DNA of 32,868 nt from a virus: positions 480 to 33,347 of IMG/VR virus record IMGVR_UViG_3300029448_000192; one strand, given 5' to 3'. Below the pieces are notes generated by a model, which made no database searches, was not told where the DNA came from, and saw only the letters and a list, made by a program, of their open reading frames with translations. This document shows, piece after piece, positions 1 to 9,400 of this stretch. The translations under genes and the position numbers were made by a program. Position 1 is the first letter of the stretch, and every line of letters starts with the position of its first letter.

Positions 1-186
1 AACTACACAAGTAGCACGGCGTCAACAAACTGTTCTTGTGCTGGAAGTAACATATCAACAAGTTCAGATTTAGGAATAACTAATAAAGCTGACACTACCG
101 CTAGAGCAAGAACTATTACTAGAAATAGCAGTAACTCGTTAGTAGATAGCGATAGGAACTTTCAGTTACACGGAGACCTCGCATAA
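1..186 (+). CDS. C-terminal fragment of a tail-fibre-like protein (5' end outside window)
   Basis: Frame 1 is open from the first base to a TAA at 184-186, giving the last 61 residues of a protein rich in Ser, Thr, Asn and Ala. It ends in FQLHGDLA. The next gene ends in the very similar YTVNGDLA, so the two look like tandem relatives at their C-termini. The stop overlaps the next start (TAATG), which indicates translational coupling. The low-complexity Ser/Thr/Asn composition suits a phage tail or fibre protein. Without the N-terminus a specific role cannot be given. Confidence 0.7.
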   Translation, partial: NYTSSTASTNCSCAGSNISTSSDLGITNKADTTARARTITRNSSNSLVDSDRNFQLHGDLA

Positions 187-566
187 TGGCAAGCGAACTT
201 AGAGTAAACACATTAAAGGATGCCTCTGGTAACAACAGCATTGCTACTAGCTTTGTGGCAAGTGGTAGTGCGAAGGCTTATGGGAACATTGAACAAGGCA
301 CAACGGCCTTAAAAAGTGGCAGTTTAAATACCGCTAGTGTTTCAGATGATGGTCAAGGTATTTGTACTATTTCCTATACATCAGCTATGTCAGATTCTAA
401 TTATGCAATAGCAGGTTATGTGTATAACGACAGGACTGGTCTTGTTAATGCTACTTCTGGATACACCTATACTACCACGCAAAAAAAGTTTGATGTTGTA
501 GATTCTAGGGATGTAAGCAGAGAGGATTATGATTTTACATATACTGTTAATGGAGACCTCGCATGA
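186..566 (+). CDS. Small tail-fibre-like structural protein
   Basis: A 126-residue protein beginning MASELRVNTLKDASGNNS, an N-terminus I associate with small tail or fibre-like proteins of marine phages. It is rich in Ser, Thr, Gly and Tyr with no charged core, membrane segment or signal peptide, which fits a beta-structured virion protein. Its ATG overlaps the previous stop, and an SD-like GGAG lies about 10 bases upstream inside the previous gene. Its own end carries the same 13-base string (GGAGACCTCGCAT) found at the end of the preceding gene, which again supplies the SD for the next start. The virion location is inferred from context and composition, not from a catalytic motif. Confidence 0.7.
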   Translation: MASELRVNTLKDASGNNSIATSFVASGSAKAYGNIEQGTTALKSGSLNTASVSDDGQGICTISYTSAMSDSNYAIAGYVYNDRTGLVNATSGYTYTTTQKKFDVVDSRDVSREDYDFTYTVNGDLA

Positions 567-1642
567 GTAAAGCAGCAGAACTAGCCGCACTGATTGGTTC
601 GCAGTCGGCGTTGTCGAACAGGAACCTGATTATCAACGGTGCGATGCAGGTGTGGCAACGGGGTACAGGAAGCACTGCTGTTGGTTCTACAAATACTTAT
701 CATGCAGACCGTTGGCTTGCTCGTGAAGATAGCGATGGTTCTTTGACAACAGAGCAGTCAACAGATGCACCAGCTAATTTTAAGTACTCTAATAAAGTAA
801 CTGTAACCAGCGCAGACACATCTATTGGTGCGGCACAAAAATGTTACTTTTCACAAAGAGTAGAAGGTACTGTATTTGACAGTTTAGGTTTTGGTACATC
901 AGCGGCAAAAACTACAACCTTATCTTTTTATGTAAAAAGTAGTTTAACTGGAACTTTTAGTGGCTCTCTTACAAATGATAATAACAACCGTTCATATCCG
1001 TATGAATACACAATTAGTAGTGCTAATACTTGGGAACGTAAATCTGTAACTTTTCCCGGTGATACTACTGGAACGTGGGATACAGGGTCATCAGATTGGC
1101 TGGAGTTGTATTGGGATTTAGGTATAGGTTCTAACTTTGAAGGCAGTGCTGGTGCTTGGGTAGCGGCGCAAGATTTTGGCACATCAGGTTCAACTAAACT
1201 TATTGGAACTAACGGAGCAACGTGGCTTATCTCTGGTGTTCAATGGGAGCAGGGCGAACAGGCCACGCCTTTTGAGCATCGGTCGTTTGGCGATGAGTTG
1301 GCGGCGTGTCAGCGGTACACATATAAAGCAACAGCAGACAGTTCTTACGGACATTTTGGTGGTGGTTATGGTGCAACTACAACAATAGCGTATGCTAATA
1401 TTCCTTTGCCTGTTAAAATGCGGGCTATCCCGTCATTAACTACTAGCGGTAGTTTTCGTAACTATACTGCCGCTAACTCAGGACGAGCAATAACTACAGG
1501 ACCATCTGCTCTTAACTCAGGTACAACAATGTATTCAACTCAAGCAACATCTAGCAGTGCGGGAATAGGTCAAGGTGATTTTGTTTTTTTGGCTGCTAAT
1601 AACGATGCAGATGCCTTTTTGTTGTTTGATGCAGAACTTTAA
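563..1642 (+). CDS. Tail fibre / receptor-binding candidate
   Basis: A 359-residue protein overlapping the previous gene by ATGA. After a short helical start, residues about 17-60 contain the segment NRNLIINGAMQVWQRGT followed by ADRW. I recognise this as common in marine phage tail fibre or host-specificity proteins, where it begins a beta-sandwich, carbohydrate-binding-like fold. The middle (about 85-230) is Ser/Thr/Gly-rich with a spaced tryptophan pattern, and a short conserved-looking GVQWEQGEQATPFEHRSFGDEL block follows near 225-250. The C-terminal 110 residues are Ser/Ala/Gly/Thr-rich and probably form the variable tip. I infer binding to a host surface glycan. No enzymatic site is visible. 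Confidence 0.75.
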   Translation: MSKAAELAALIGSQSALSNRNLIINGAMQVWQRGTGSTAVGSTNTYHADRWLAREDSDGSLTTEQSTDAPANFKYSNKVTVTSADTSIGAAQKCYFSQRVEGTVFDSLGFGTSAAKTTTLSFYVKSSLTGTFSGSLTNDNNNRSYPYEYTISSANTWERKSVTFPGDTTGTWDTGSSDWLELYWDLGIGSNFEGSAGAWVAAQDFGTSGSTKLIGTNGATWLISGVQWEQGEQATPFEHRSFGDELAACQRYTYKATADSSYGHFGGGYGATTTIAYANIPLPVKMRAIPSLTTSGSFRNYTAANSGRAITTGPSALNSGTTMYSTQATSSSAGIGQGDFVFLAANNDADAFLLFDAEL

Positions 1643-1653
1643 GGATTAATATA

Positions 1654-1824
1654 ATGGTAATTACAAATGCAAAATACAACTCACAAGATGGTCAGAATTG
1701 TAGTGTTAACGCAACCATTGATGGCACTGAAATGTCAGTACCACTAGACCCAGCCAACCGCCACTACGCAGAAATCCTACGCCAAGTAGCCGCTGGCGAT
1801 TTGACGATAGCTGACGCTGATTAA
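1654..1824 (+). CDS. Small hypothetical protein in tail operon
   Basis: A 56-residue ORF with AAGGA about 9 bases before the ATG. Its stop overlaps the next start (TAATG). The product begins MVITNAKYNSQDGQN and contains PLDPANRHYAEILRQVAAGD, a pattern seen in small phage proteins beside tail-fibre genes. No membrane segment or cysteine motif is present. Its place between the fibre candidate and the membrane protein at 1824 makes it a real operon member. Its function is unknown. Confidence 0.65.
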   Translation: MVITNAKYNSQDGQNCSVNATIDGTEMSVPLDPANRHYAEILRQVAAGDLTIADAD

Positions 1825-2030
1825 TGAAGATGGTACAGCAACAGGAACAAACCTTGAAAGTAGCAATGGACTTGGAGTCACACGAGAAAGAGTGTGCGAT
1901 GTTCCGTGAGTTGGTACACGGTAAGCTGGACAGTTTAGACAAGCGCATGTGGCGTCTGGAAGCAATGATAATGGGTAGCACAGTAATGGTAGTGGCTATG
2001 GTCGTTACAGTATTTATGGGAATGAATTAA
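1824..2030 (+). CDS. Small membrane protein, holin or XhlA-like candidate
   Basis: A 68-residue protein. Residues 1-45 are hydrophilic and likely helical or coiled (LESHEKECAMFRELVHGKLDSLDKRMWRLE). Residues about 47-66 form one strongly hydrophobic segment rich in Met and Val at the extreme C-terminus. A soluble coiled-coil followed by a C-terminal membrane anchor is the architecture of haemolysin XhlA-like and some holin-associated phage proteins. The start overlaps the previous stop and the following gene begins two bases after its stop. A role in lysis is inferred from topology and position only; no endolysin is encoded beside it. Confidence 0.65.
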   Translation: MKMVQQQEQTLKVAMDLESHEKECAMFRELVHGKLDSLDKRMWRLEAMIMGSTVMVVAMVVTVFMGMN

Positions 2031-2031
2031 T

Positions 2032-4152
2032 ATGGCGATGTTCAAAGCATTTAAACCTGAAGCAATGAATAAGATTGCAGGGGCAATGGGATATACTGGT
2101 AACATGGATTCATTCCAGCAGTATATTGAACAAGACCCAGCACGTAAAGCACGTATGAATGGTTTTGTACAAGCTGCACAGACTATGGCTAAAGGTGGTA
2201 TGGTACGTAAGATGCAGACAGGTGGTAATGTACAGCCACTAGCCCAAGCTGCTGTGCCACAACAAGGTGATATGTCAGGTAAAACAATTACTGACATTGC
2301 TGCTGAACGTGCCTTTACACCGGGTATGCCTACAGGTTCTACTATTACACCCGTAGGAACTGTAGCTACACAACAGCAAGATATTAATGTAGGTGCAGGT
2401 CAAGTATCTGGTACAGTTGCAGTGCCTACAGCACAAGCAGGTACAGCGTTAGCTGCTCAACCAGCACAGGAAACAGCTAATGTAATGCAAGCTGCTACTG
2501 CTGCGCCAGCGGTTGATGCGGCTATGACAGCTACACAAGCTGCACAACTTAATCCTGCTGACCCACGCGCACAGGTAGCTGCCGCACAACAGACTGCTAC
2601 CAGCGTAGGCAATCTATCTGCTGCACAAGGTAATGCTACACTAATTAATTCCCCTGTACAACGTCAGATACAGTCAGGTGAACTTATATCTGGTTCTGCT
2701 GATGCACAGACTGCTGCTACATTTACTGAGCAGATACAAGAAGCACAGGCTACACCAACACAACAAGCTACAGTACAAGGCCAACTAGCCTCAATGACTG
2801 CTAACTTTGATGCGACTAACCCACCATCATGGGCTGCTGGCGCATTAAGGGGTGCTACACAGGCAATGGCAGCACGTGGCTTGGGTTCTAGCAGCCTAGC
2901 AGGTCAGGCTATTGTACAGGCTACGTTGGAAGCTGCACTGCCTATCGCACAAGCTGATGCTTCTACACAGGCACAGTTTGAATCACAGAATTTATCTAAC
3001 AGACAGCAACGTGCAATGCTTGCGGCACAACAACGTGCTACATTTATGGGTCAGGAGTTTGACCAAGCATTCCAATCACGTGTACAAAATGCAGCCAAGG
3101 TTAGTGATGTAGCTAACATGAACTTTACTGCTGAACAGCAGGTACAGTTAGAAAACTCTCGTGCTGCTAATACAATGAACCTAAACAACCTGTCTAACTC
3201 ACAGGCATTAGTTATAGCTGAAGCATCTGCCCTAGCTAATATGGACTTGTCTAATCTTAATAATCGCCAGCAAGCTGCAGTTATGAATGCTCAATCATTC
3301 TTACAGTCAGACATGGCTAACTTATCTAATCAACAACAAACAGAAATGCTTAAAGCACAACAGCGTGTACAGTCTTTGTTTACTGACCAAGCTGCTACTA
3401 ACGCTTCGCGGCAGTTCAATGCATCTAGTCAGAATCAAACTGACCAGTTCTTCTCTTCTCTAGCGAATCAGGTATCGCAGTTTAACGCATCACAATCAAA
3501 TGCGCAAGCACAATTTAATGCTGGTGAACGTAATGTACTTGAACGCTTTAACAGTGAACTAAACAACCAGCGTGACCAGTTCAATGCCAGTAACCAGCTT
3601 GCTATTGAACAGAGTAATGCTGTGTGGCGTAGAGAGATTGCTACAGCAGATACTGCCGCAGTCAATCGTGCTAACGAACTCAACGCTAACTCTGTACTTG
3701 ATATGTCTAAGAGTGCTTATGATAATCTGTGGGGTTACTATGCTGATACGATGGAATGGGCATGGACATCTGCAGAGAATGAGCAGAACCGTACTGCAGA
3801 CATGGCTATTGCTGCGCTTAATGCAGATGAACGTGCTAAGATTGCTAAAGAACAATCGGGTACAGCAGCAGGTACTGCTATTGGTGGACTGATTGGTACA
3901 CTTGGTAGTGCCTTTATATCATCTAAGTTCTGTTGGGTAGCACGTGAAGTGTATGGTGAAGGAGACCCACGCTGGTATGCCTTCCGTATCTGGCTAAAGT
4001 ACAAAGCACCTAAATGGTTGTACGCAATATATGCAAAGCATGGTGAAGATTTTGCTAAGTTTATTAGCAACAAGCCAGCACTTAAGTGGATTGTTCGCCA
4101 GCTTATGAATACAGTAGTTGACAAGACAAGGAAAATACGTTATGCTTACTAA
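2032..4152 (+). CDS. Large Ala/Gln-rich internal virion protein candidate
   Basis: A 706-residue protein with three parts. Residues 1-65 are a basic, Met-rich head including AKGGMVRKMQTGG, an (R/K)GGM motif shared with other proteins here. Residues about 65-590 are low-complexity Ala/Gln/Asn/Thr, predicted largely helical, with repeated LSNxQQ and FNAS-type units. Residues about 610-635 form a Gly-rich hydrophobic stretch (GTAAGTAIGGLIGTLGSAFI), followed by an aromatic, basic C-terminus starting CWVAREVYGEGDPRW. That CWVAREVYG module is recurrent at the ends of marine phage structural proteins. A helical body with one membrane-active segment suits an internal core or ejection protein. This is inference; no lytic transglycosylase motif is seen. 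Confidence 0.7.
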   Translation: MAMFKAFKPEAMNKIAGAMGYTGNMDSFQQYIEQDPARKARMNGFVQAAQTMAKGGMVRKMQTGGNVQPLAQAAVPQQGDMSGKTITDIAAERAFTPGMPTGSTITPVGTVATQQQDINVGAGQVSGTVAVPTAQAGTALAAQPAQETANVMQAATAAPAVDAAMTATQAAQLNPADPRAQVAAAQQTATSVGNLSAAQGNATLINSPVQRQIQSGELISGSADAQTAATFTEQIQEAQATPTQQATVQGQLASMTANFDATNPPSWAAGALRGATQAMAARGLGSSSLAGQAIVQATLEAALPIAQADASTQAQFESQNLSNRQQRAMLAAQQRATFMGQEFDQAFQSRVQNAAKVSDVANMNFTAEQQVQLENSRAANTMNLNNLSNSQALVIAEASALANMDLSNLNNRQQAAVMNAQSFLQSDMANLSNQQQTEMLKAQQRVQSLFTDQAATNASRQFNASSQNQTDQFFSSLANQVSQFNASQSNAQAQFNAGERNVLERFNSELNNQRDQFNASNQLAIEQSNAVWRREIATADTAAVNRANELNANSVLDMSKSAYDNLWGYYADTMEWAWTSAENEQNRTADMAIAALNADERAKIAKEQSGTAAGTAIGGLIGTLGSAFISSKFCWVAREVYGEGDPRWYAFRIWLKYKAPKWLYAIYAKHGEDFAKFISNKPALKWIVRQLMNTVVDKTRKIRYAY

Positions 4153-4348
4153 TCCAGCAAGACAACTATATATTAATATGGATATTGAAAACTTAGAACA
4201 GCCTGAAGATGACAAACCTACAGGTGGTCTACTGTCTCCTCGTAAGTCTATGTTAACACAACCCCCTAGCGTAGCTTCACAACCTGCTGTGCGTGTTGGA
4301 CAACATATGCTTATCCTACGTAAACAAAGAGAGAAGCTAAATGGCTGA
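4142..4348 (+). CDS. Small hypothetical virion-operon protein
   Basis: A 68-residue protein starting MLTNPARQLYINMD. The ATG at 4142 is preferred over an upstream TTG in the same frame at 4118, because AAGGAAAA lies about 8 bases before it and it overlaps the previous gene by only 11 bases. The product is Pro/Gln/Arg-rich and hydrophilic, without membrane segments. It ends 8 bases inside the next gene, so the two are coupled. The context suggests a minor virion or assembly role. The function is unknown. Confidence 0.6.
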   Translation: MLTNPARQLYINMDIENLEQPEDDKPTGGLLSPRKSMLTQPPSVASQPAVRVGQHMLILRKQREKLNG

Positions 4349-4835
4349 ACCACAACCCCTTCTTGATGCACCTATTCCGGGCATGGCACTTACTGCTGAA
4401 CTAGGTGGTAGACCTTGGCAGTCTCCGGCACAGTACCCTACAGTAGATGGGGCCATTGAATACTATATGTCTCGTATGGCTACAGATGAGTTTGCTGACA
4501 GCTTGCTTGAAGTCATGGAGATGGGCATTCCTCTGACTACTCTAGCTAATACAATTCAAATGTCTAGTGTAATGGAAGGCAAGCACTCTGTAGATGTTGG
4601 TATGCTAGTCATGCCTATGCTTATTGAGATGATGATGCTGATTGGTGACAGTGCTGGTATTGAGTATGACAACGGACTAACTGAGTTAAAGGATGATACC
4701 ACTAAGGATGCTGTACTAGATAATATCCGGCGTAAGCTAAAGGAAAAGATTGGTGAGAAAGAAGAAACACCTGAAGTAGAAGATGTTGAAGAAGAAATAG
4801 AAGAGCCTACAGGCTTGATGGCACGGAGAAAGTAA
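4341..4835 (+). CDS. Virion-operon protein with acidic tail
   Basis: A 164-residue protein, AGAGAAG before its ATG. The first 20 residues are Pro-rich (MAEPQPLLDAPIPGMALTAEL). The middle (about 45-110) holds Met/Leu-rich segments (MGIPLTTLANTI, VGMLVMPMLIEMMMLIGD) that look like amphipathic or buried helices rather than clear membrane spans. The last 40 residues are strongly acidic (Glu-rich), then ARRK. It overlaps both neighbours by a few bases. Its position between two large virion protein genes suggests a small internal or chaperone-like partner. I do not recognise a family with a known activity. Confidence 0.65.
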   Translation: MAEPQPLLDAPIPGMALTAELGGRPWQSPAQYPTVDGAIEYYMSRMATDEFADSLLEVMEMGIPLTTLANTIQMSSVMEGKHSVDVGMLVMPMLIEMMMLIGDSAGIEYDNGLTELKDDTTKDAVLDNIRRKLKEKIGEKEETPEVEDVEEEIEEPTGLMARRK

Positions 4836-6424
4836 TGAGTTTTTTTGAGGGCATACTTACTGGTGCTGCTACTAGCATTGATACACAGCTAAAGAAAGAT
4901 ATGGAACGTACACAGGAACGTGCTGAAGGTATGGCACAGTACCGTGTAACCCGTAGACGTGCAGAGATTGAACGCCAAGACAAAGAGAAGCGAGAAGTAA
5001 GTGATGTGCTTAATAAACTTGCAGGACTTGTTGGCGGTGACGTAGATAAAGCAGCACAGTTGTATGTATCTGGTGGTAAAAGTGTAGCTGGTGGTACTGC
5101 GTTATATGATGAACTTAAGAAAAATGCAGATGCTGGTAAAGATATTAGTACAGCAATAGGATTTGCTGAACCTCGTGCTAAACCCGGACAGCTTACAGAG
5201 TATGTAAGTCAGTTTATTACTCCTATTACTGCTTTACCTGCTATGGAAGGTGAAATGAAAGGTTCTGGTTTGTATGGTGCTATGTTTAAACCTGACCTTG
5301 CTAAGACAGTTATGCAACAGGTTGAAGAAGAAGCACCACTACCAGCTTCAGAGAAATTCTTAGAGGGTGCTGGTCCATCTGCTGCTAAGATTGACCGCAC
5401 TGGTTTCTTAGCTGCCGAAGAATATAAGGAAACAGTAGCACAACGTGAACGAGGTGCCGCTAAAGAAAAAAGAGAAGTAACTGCCTTTACCTCTGCGGAA
5501 GCACGTTATAAATCTGCTGAAGCAAGGGCGGTTTCTGCTGAAGCAAGAGCAAAAACAGCCGCTGCAACAGAAGATGAAATTAGAAAAGCGCAAGAAGCAC
5601 GTGCTGTAGCAGAAGAAGCACGAAAAGTTGTAGCCGAAACCCGAAAGGCCGAAGAGTTTGTAAGTCAACAAAAACTTACAGGATTGTCTATTGAAGAAAA
5701 ACAAATTGCCCTTCTAAAAGAAAAAGACCACCCTGAGTTTGCTACCTTTGAAAAGATGGCAGTCTATGCGTCCACTAAACTAAATACACCGGGGCTTACA
5801 ACAGACCAAACAAATACATTCAATCAAATGTATGATGATGCTATTGCTGGTGCGCTTGCGTATGAAGGTGCGACTGATTCAACAGTACCTAAACCTGCCT
5901 TTTCACCATCCTCTTTAGATAGTATTATTGATAATGCAATTGAACGACAGCTTAAACCTATTGGTTTAGTAGCTGGAGTAGACCAGAAAATTGAAGACTT
6001 GATTGAAGGTAATGAATCTAAGTACTTTGACAATATGTCAATTGCTCTTGGTAATATTACTAAACGTCTTACTACTGCTGATGGTAGTATGCCAGCAGAA
6101 GCACAACGTGCTATTGCAGCAGAGAAAGAAGCCCTATCCAATAGAATACAAGGTTACTCTGACAACATAGCTAATGCCTATGCTACAGCGGATGGCACTA
6201 ATAGAAATCCAAAGCCAGATAACTTTAAAGATATAAGTACAGTGGATACAGCAACTTCAACTATTATGACTGCTAATAGCGGATTGTCAAAGCTAGAAGC
6301 TATAAGAGAATATGGTAGAACTTCTTTAAAACCGGGAGATGTTGTTGAAATGCAAGAGCCTACAAGCAGTGGTGGTGTAAGAACATTCTATTCTGTCTGG
6401 ACAGGTACAAGGTATGTTAGATAA
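4835..6424 (+). CDS. Coiled-coil internal virion protein candidate
   Basis: A 529-residue protein beginning MSFFEGILTGAATSID. It is highly charged and helical. Residues about 210-280 form a regular Ala/Glu/Arg coiled-coil with tandem SAEARA-type heptads, and a second Arg/Glu-rich helix covers residues 15-55. The C-terminal 30 residues (SLKPGDVVEMQEPTSSGG...TRYVR) look like a small beta fold. It starts on the base after the previous stop overlap and runs into the next gene by one base. Long helical proteins in this position of T7-like and marine podovirus maps are internal core or injected proteins, which is the inferred role here. Confidence 0.65.
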   Translation: MSFFEGILTGAATSIDTQLKKDMERTQERAEGMAQYRVTRRRAEIERQDKEKREVSDVLNKLAGLVGGDVDKAAQLYVSGGKSVAGGTALYDELKKNADAGKDISTAIGFAEPRAKPGQLTEYVSQFITPITALPAMEGEMKGSGLYGAMFKPDLAKTVMQQVEEEAPLPASEKFLEGAGPSAAKIDRTGFLAAEEYKETVAQRERGAAKEKREVTAFTSAEARYKSAEARAVSAEARAKTAAATEDEIRKAQEARAVAEEARKVVAETRKAEEFVSQQKLTGLSIEEKQIALLKEKDHPEFATFEKMAVYASTKLNTPGLTTDQTNTFNQMYDDAIAGALAYEGATDSTVPKPAFSPSSLDSIIDNAIERQLKPIGLVAGVDQKIEDLIEGNESKYFDNMSIALGNITKRLTTADGSMPAEAQRAIAAEKEALSNRIQGYSDNIANAYATADGTNRNPKPDNFKDISTVDTATSTIMTANSGLSKLEAIREYGRTSLKPGDVVEMQEPTSSGGVRTFYSVWTGTRYVR

Positions 6425-9400
6425 TGGCAACACAATTTCCGGGTCTTTTTGAGGAAGAAGAAAAACCTAAGAAAATTGAATCTGAATTACCTATTGATAA
6501 TGAAGAAGATTCATGGCTAGGTAATGTTATTCTAGGTAATGCAGAAGCAGAAAAAGTAACCTCTGATGCCACTACAGATGTACCTGAAATCGGAGATAGA
6601 GGAAGTGTAATAGATGAAGATGACTCACAATTTAATTTAGCAAATCATTACTATAATAAATATCCTGAATTGTACGAAACAGAAAGTGTAATTAATTCAG
6701 AAGGTCAAGACCGACAGATACCTACGAAGTTAAAAAATATACAAAAGGCTAGAGAGTTAGGAATTATATCAGAAGTTCCTACAGGTCCTGTTGTTCCTAC
6801 TGATGATACGCCTTTACGTGATATTCAAATAGATGATACAACAGAAGGTTTAGGATTAGTATATAATCAAAGAAGTGATGCATTAAGACTAGAAAGAAAT
6901 TCTGCTAGAGCAGACATGACACGCCTTGAAAGAGGCTCTGCTGAAAGAGAAGAACAGGCATTAAACATAGAAGCTGATGCAGAAGAAGCAGGTATGTCTG
7001 TAGACCAGTACACAGAAGAAGTACTAATTCCTAAAACCTTTACTGAAGAAAAATCACCTGTACTTAATAAACTATTTACTGCTGCCCCGTGGACTTTTGA
7101 CATATTGAATGGTGCAGTAACAGGTTTGCAAATAGGTGCAGATGGATTTCAAGATAGTCTTCAGTATGTATTTGAAGGTATGCAAAAACATACACCGGAT
7201 ACTTATGATGTCTTTACTAAGTTGATGGTAGGTAGTAAAGCTACACCAAAAACTATGGCGGGTAAGGGTGGAAGAGAAGCATTTAACTTCTTAGTCTTTA
7301 CTGATAGTTTGGGTGCAGGTGTATCTGGTGTTGTATCTAAGACAGCTACTAAGATAGCCACCACCACTAAAGAATCTCGTGCTGCTATGGCGGCAGCAAA
7401 AGAATTAGATAAGGCTATAGCAAAACAAGTATCCATTAAAGACGGATTAATGAGTGGTGCTAAGAAGAAAAAAGAGATTGCTAATGCCGGAAAAGAAGTC
7501 AAAGCAGCAAAGGAAAAGCTAAATAAAGCTGTTGGTGTAGAAATAGCCGCAACGGATGCTAAGAAAGCTGCTATACGTAAAGCTGCCGAAGAAGCTGTAG
7601 ATAAACGTGCTGGCAGAAAGATGAATATTCAAGTAGCAAAGCAAGCTACGGAAATGGATGTAGCAGCTAAAGCTGAAGCAGCAAAGAAAGCTGCAGCAGG
7701 GCAGACTGAATTAAGTACCCGTGTTATTAAAGAGTTTGAACAGAAGATAGGTGCTAGGTCATTAGATAATATAGATGAAGTCATTGATGAATCAAAGATT
7801 ATATCCACAGATAAAGATGGTGTACTTACTGTTGACGGTGATAAGGCAAGGGCAGTTGGCTTAGAAACTGCAAGAGAAGTGTCAAATAGAAAGGGTACAC
7901 TAAGAGAGTTCCTTACAGGTAATAGCCTAGAGACAGAAGCGGCGTTGCAAGCTGACCTTCTTGGTGAATTAACTCAACCACTATTAAAGCCAGAGAAATT
8001 TGATGGTATAATAGCCGCCGCAGCAGAATTAAAAGAACGCATCCCTTCCGCTTTTGATAATAACAAAACTGTTATAGATAATCTCTTTGAACTTACCGTC
8101 AATAAAGATTTAGGACTTGGCGGTGATGAATTAATAGATGTACTTAATAAGTATAATATATCTTTTGAAGATTATGTTCTTACTGTTGTTGGTTCTGGCT
8201 CTGAAGCAGGTAGACTATTACAGAAGCTATCTCAAATTAAACGCATACGACCTACTAATGAATTAATCGCAATGCAAGAATCTATAACTACAGCTAATCA
8301 AGGTAAGATACGTGATGCTGTAATGCGTATAGAAGGTGTTCGCCGTGGTGGGCTTGTATCACAGGTAGCTACCGCCGCTAGAAACCTATCTTCCGCTGGC
8401 ATACGTGCGCCACTAGAAGGGCTTGGTAATGTAATGGACACTGCCCTACTGAACCTTAGTGATGAAGGCGTGGGTGCAGGAGCAAAGGCTTTAGTTAGCA
8501 AAGCTAATTGGGAAGATAGTTTCAGACATATGAAGTATATGTTTGGTCAAAATGCTAGTGATAGTAAAGACTATGTGGACTTTATATTAGGTCAACCCGA
8601 ACTTGCTAAACAATTTGACATGATGTTTAACAACATTAACGAAATTCAAATGTCAACAGGTAGAGGTAGAGCAGCAGCACAACAGGCTGACCGTCTCTTT
8701 GATGAGGCAAAGGAAGCTGCTCGTGTAGCTAAACGTAAGTTTGACCCTATTGCTGCTCGTGAAGCGGCAGTAGCAGAAGCTAACAGACTTACATCTGGTA
8801 CAACAGGAGACACACTAGCTAAAGGGTTTGATAACTTCTTATCTGAACTAGAAGATGGCGTAGGTGTACTTAATGGACCTAACCGTTGGCAAGAATACTT
8901 AGTTAGACGCGCCGCATTTCTAGGTGAACTAGAACGCCTTGTTAAACGCGAATACAAGATTGATTTAATAGACACATTAAACAATGGTAAGATACGCGAC
9001 TTACTAAATGATGCGTCTTCAGTACGTCCTGAAGGTGCTAGAGCATTTAAAGATATTGTTGCAGATGCTACCGACAAAGCATTAGATGTGACATATGCTA
9101 AACAGCCAGACATTCCTGTGTTTCGTGCTACAGCACAATTCATTACACGTAATGGTCTTACTGCAGTCATAGCCTTTCCTCGTTTCATGTTTAATAGTAT
9201 GGAACTTATGGGTCAATATGCTGGCGGTGCTTCTATACCACTTACCCGTAAAATGATGGGCATAGTTAATCCTAAATTTGCAGGTAAATTAACTGCTAAA
9301 GATAGACAAAGAATTTCTCGTAACATAATAGGTGCTGCTGCTGGTGCGCCAATCATACCTGCAATCGGTGGCGCGGCATTAAATGCAGCAGGGGATAAGT

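Noticed and set aside
8646-9188. 180-residue minus-strand ORF inside the 1365-residue gene
   Set aside because: Antisense shadow in a block transcribed only on the plus strand; Ser/Arg/Ala composition is what reverse reading of Ala/Glu-rich coding gives.
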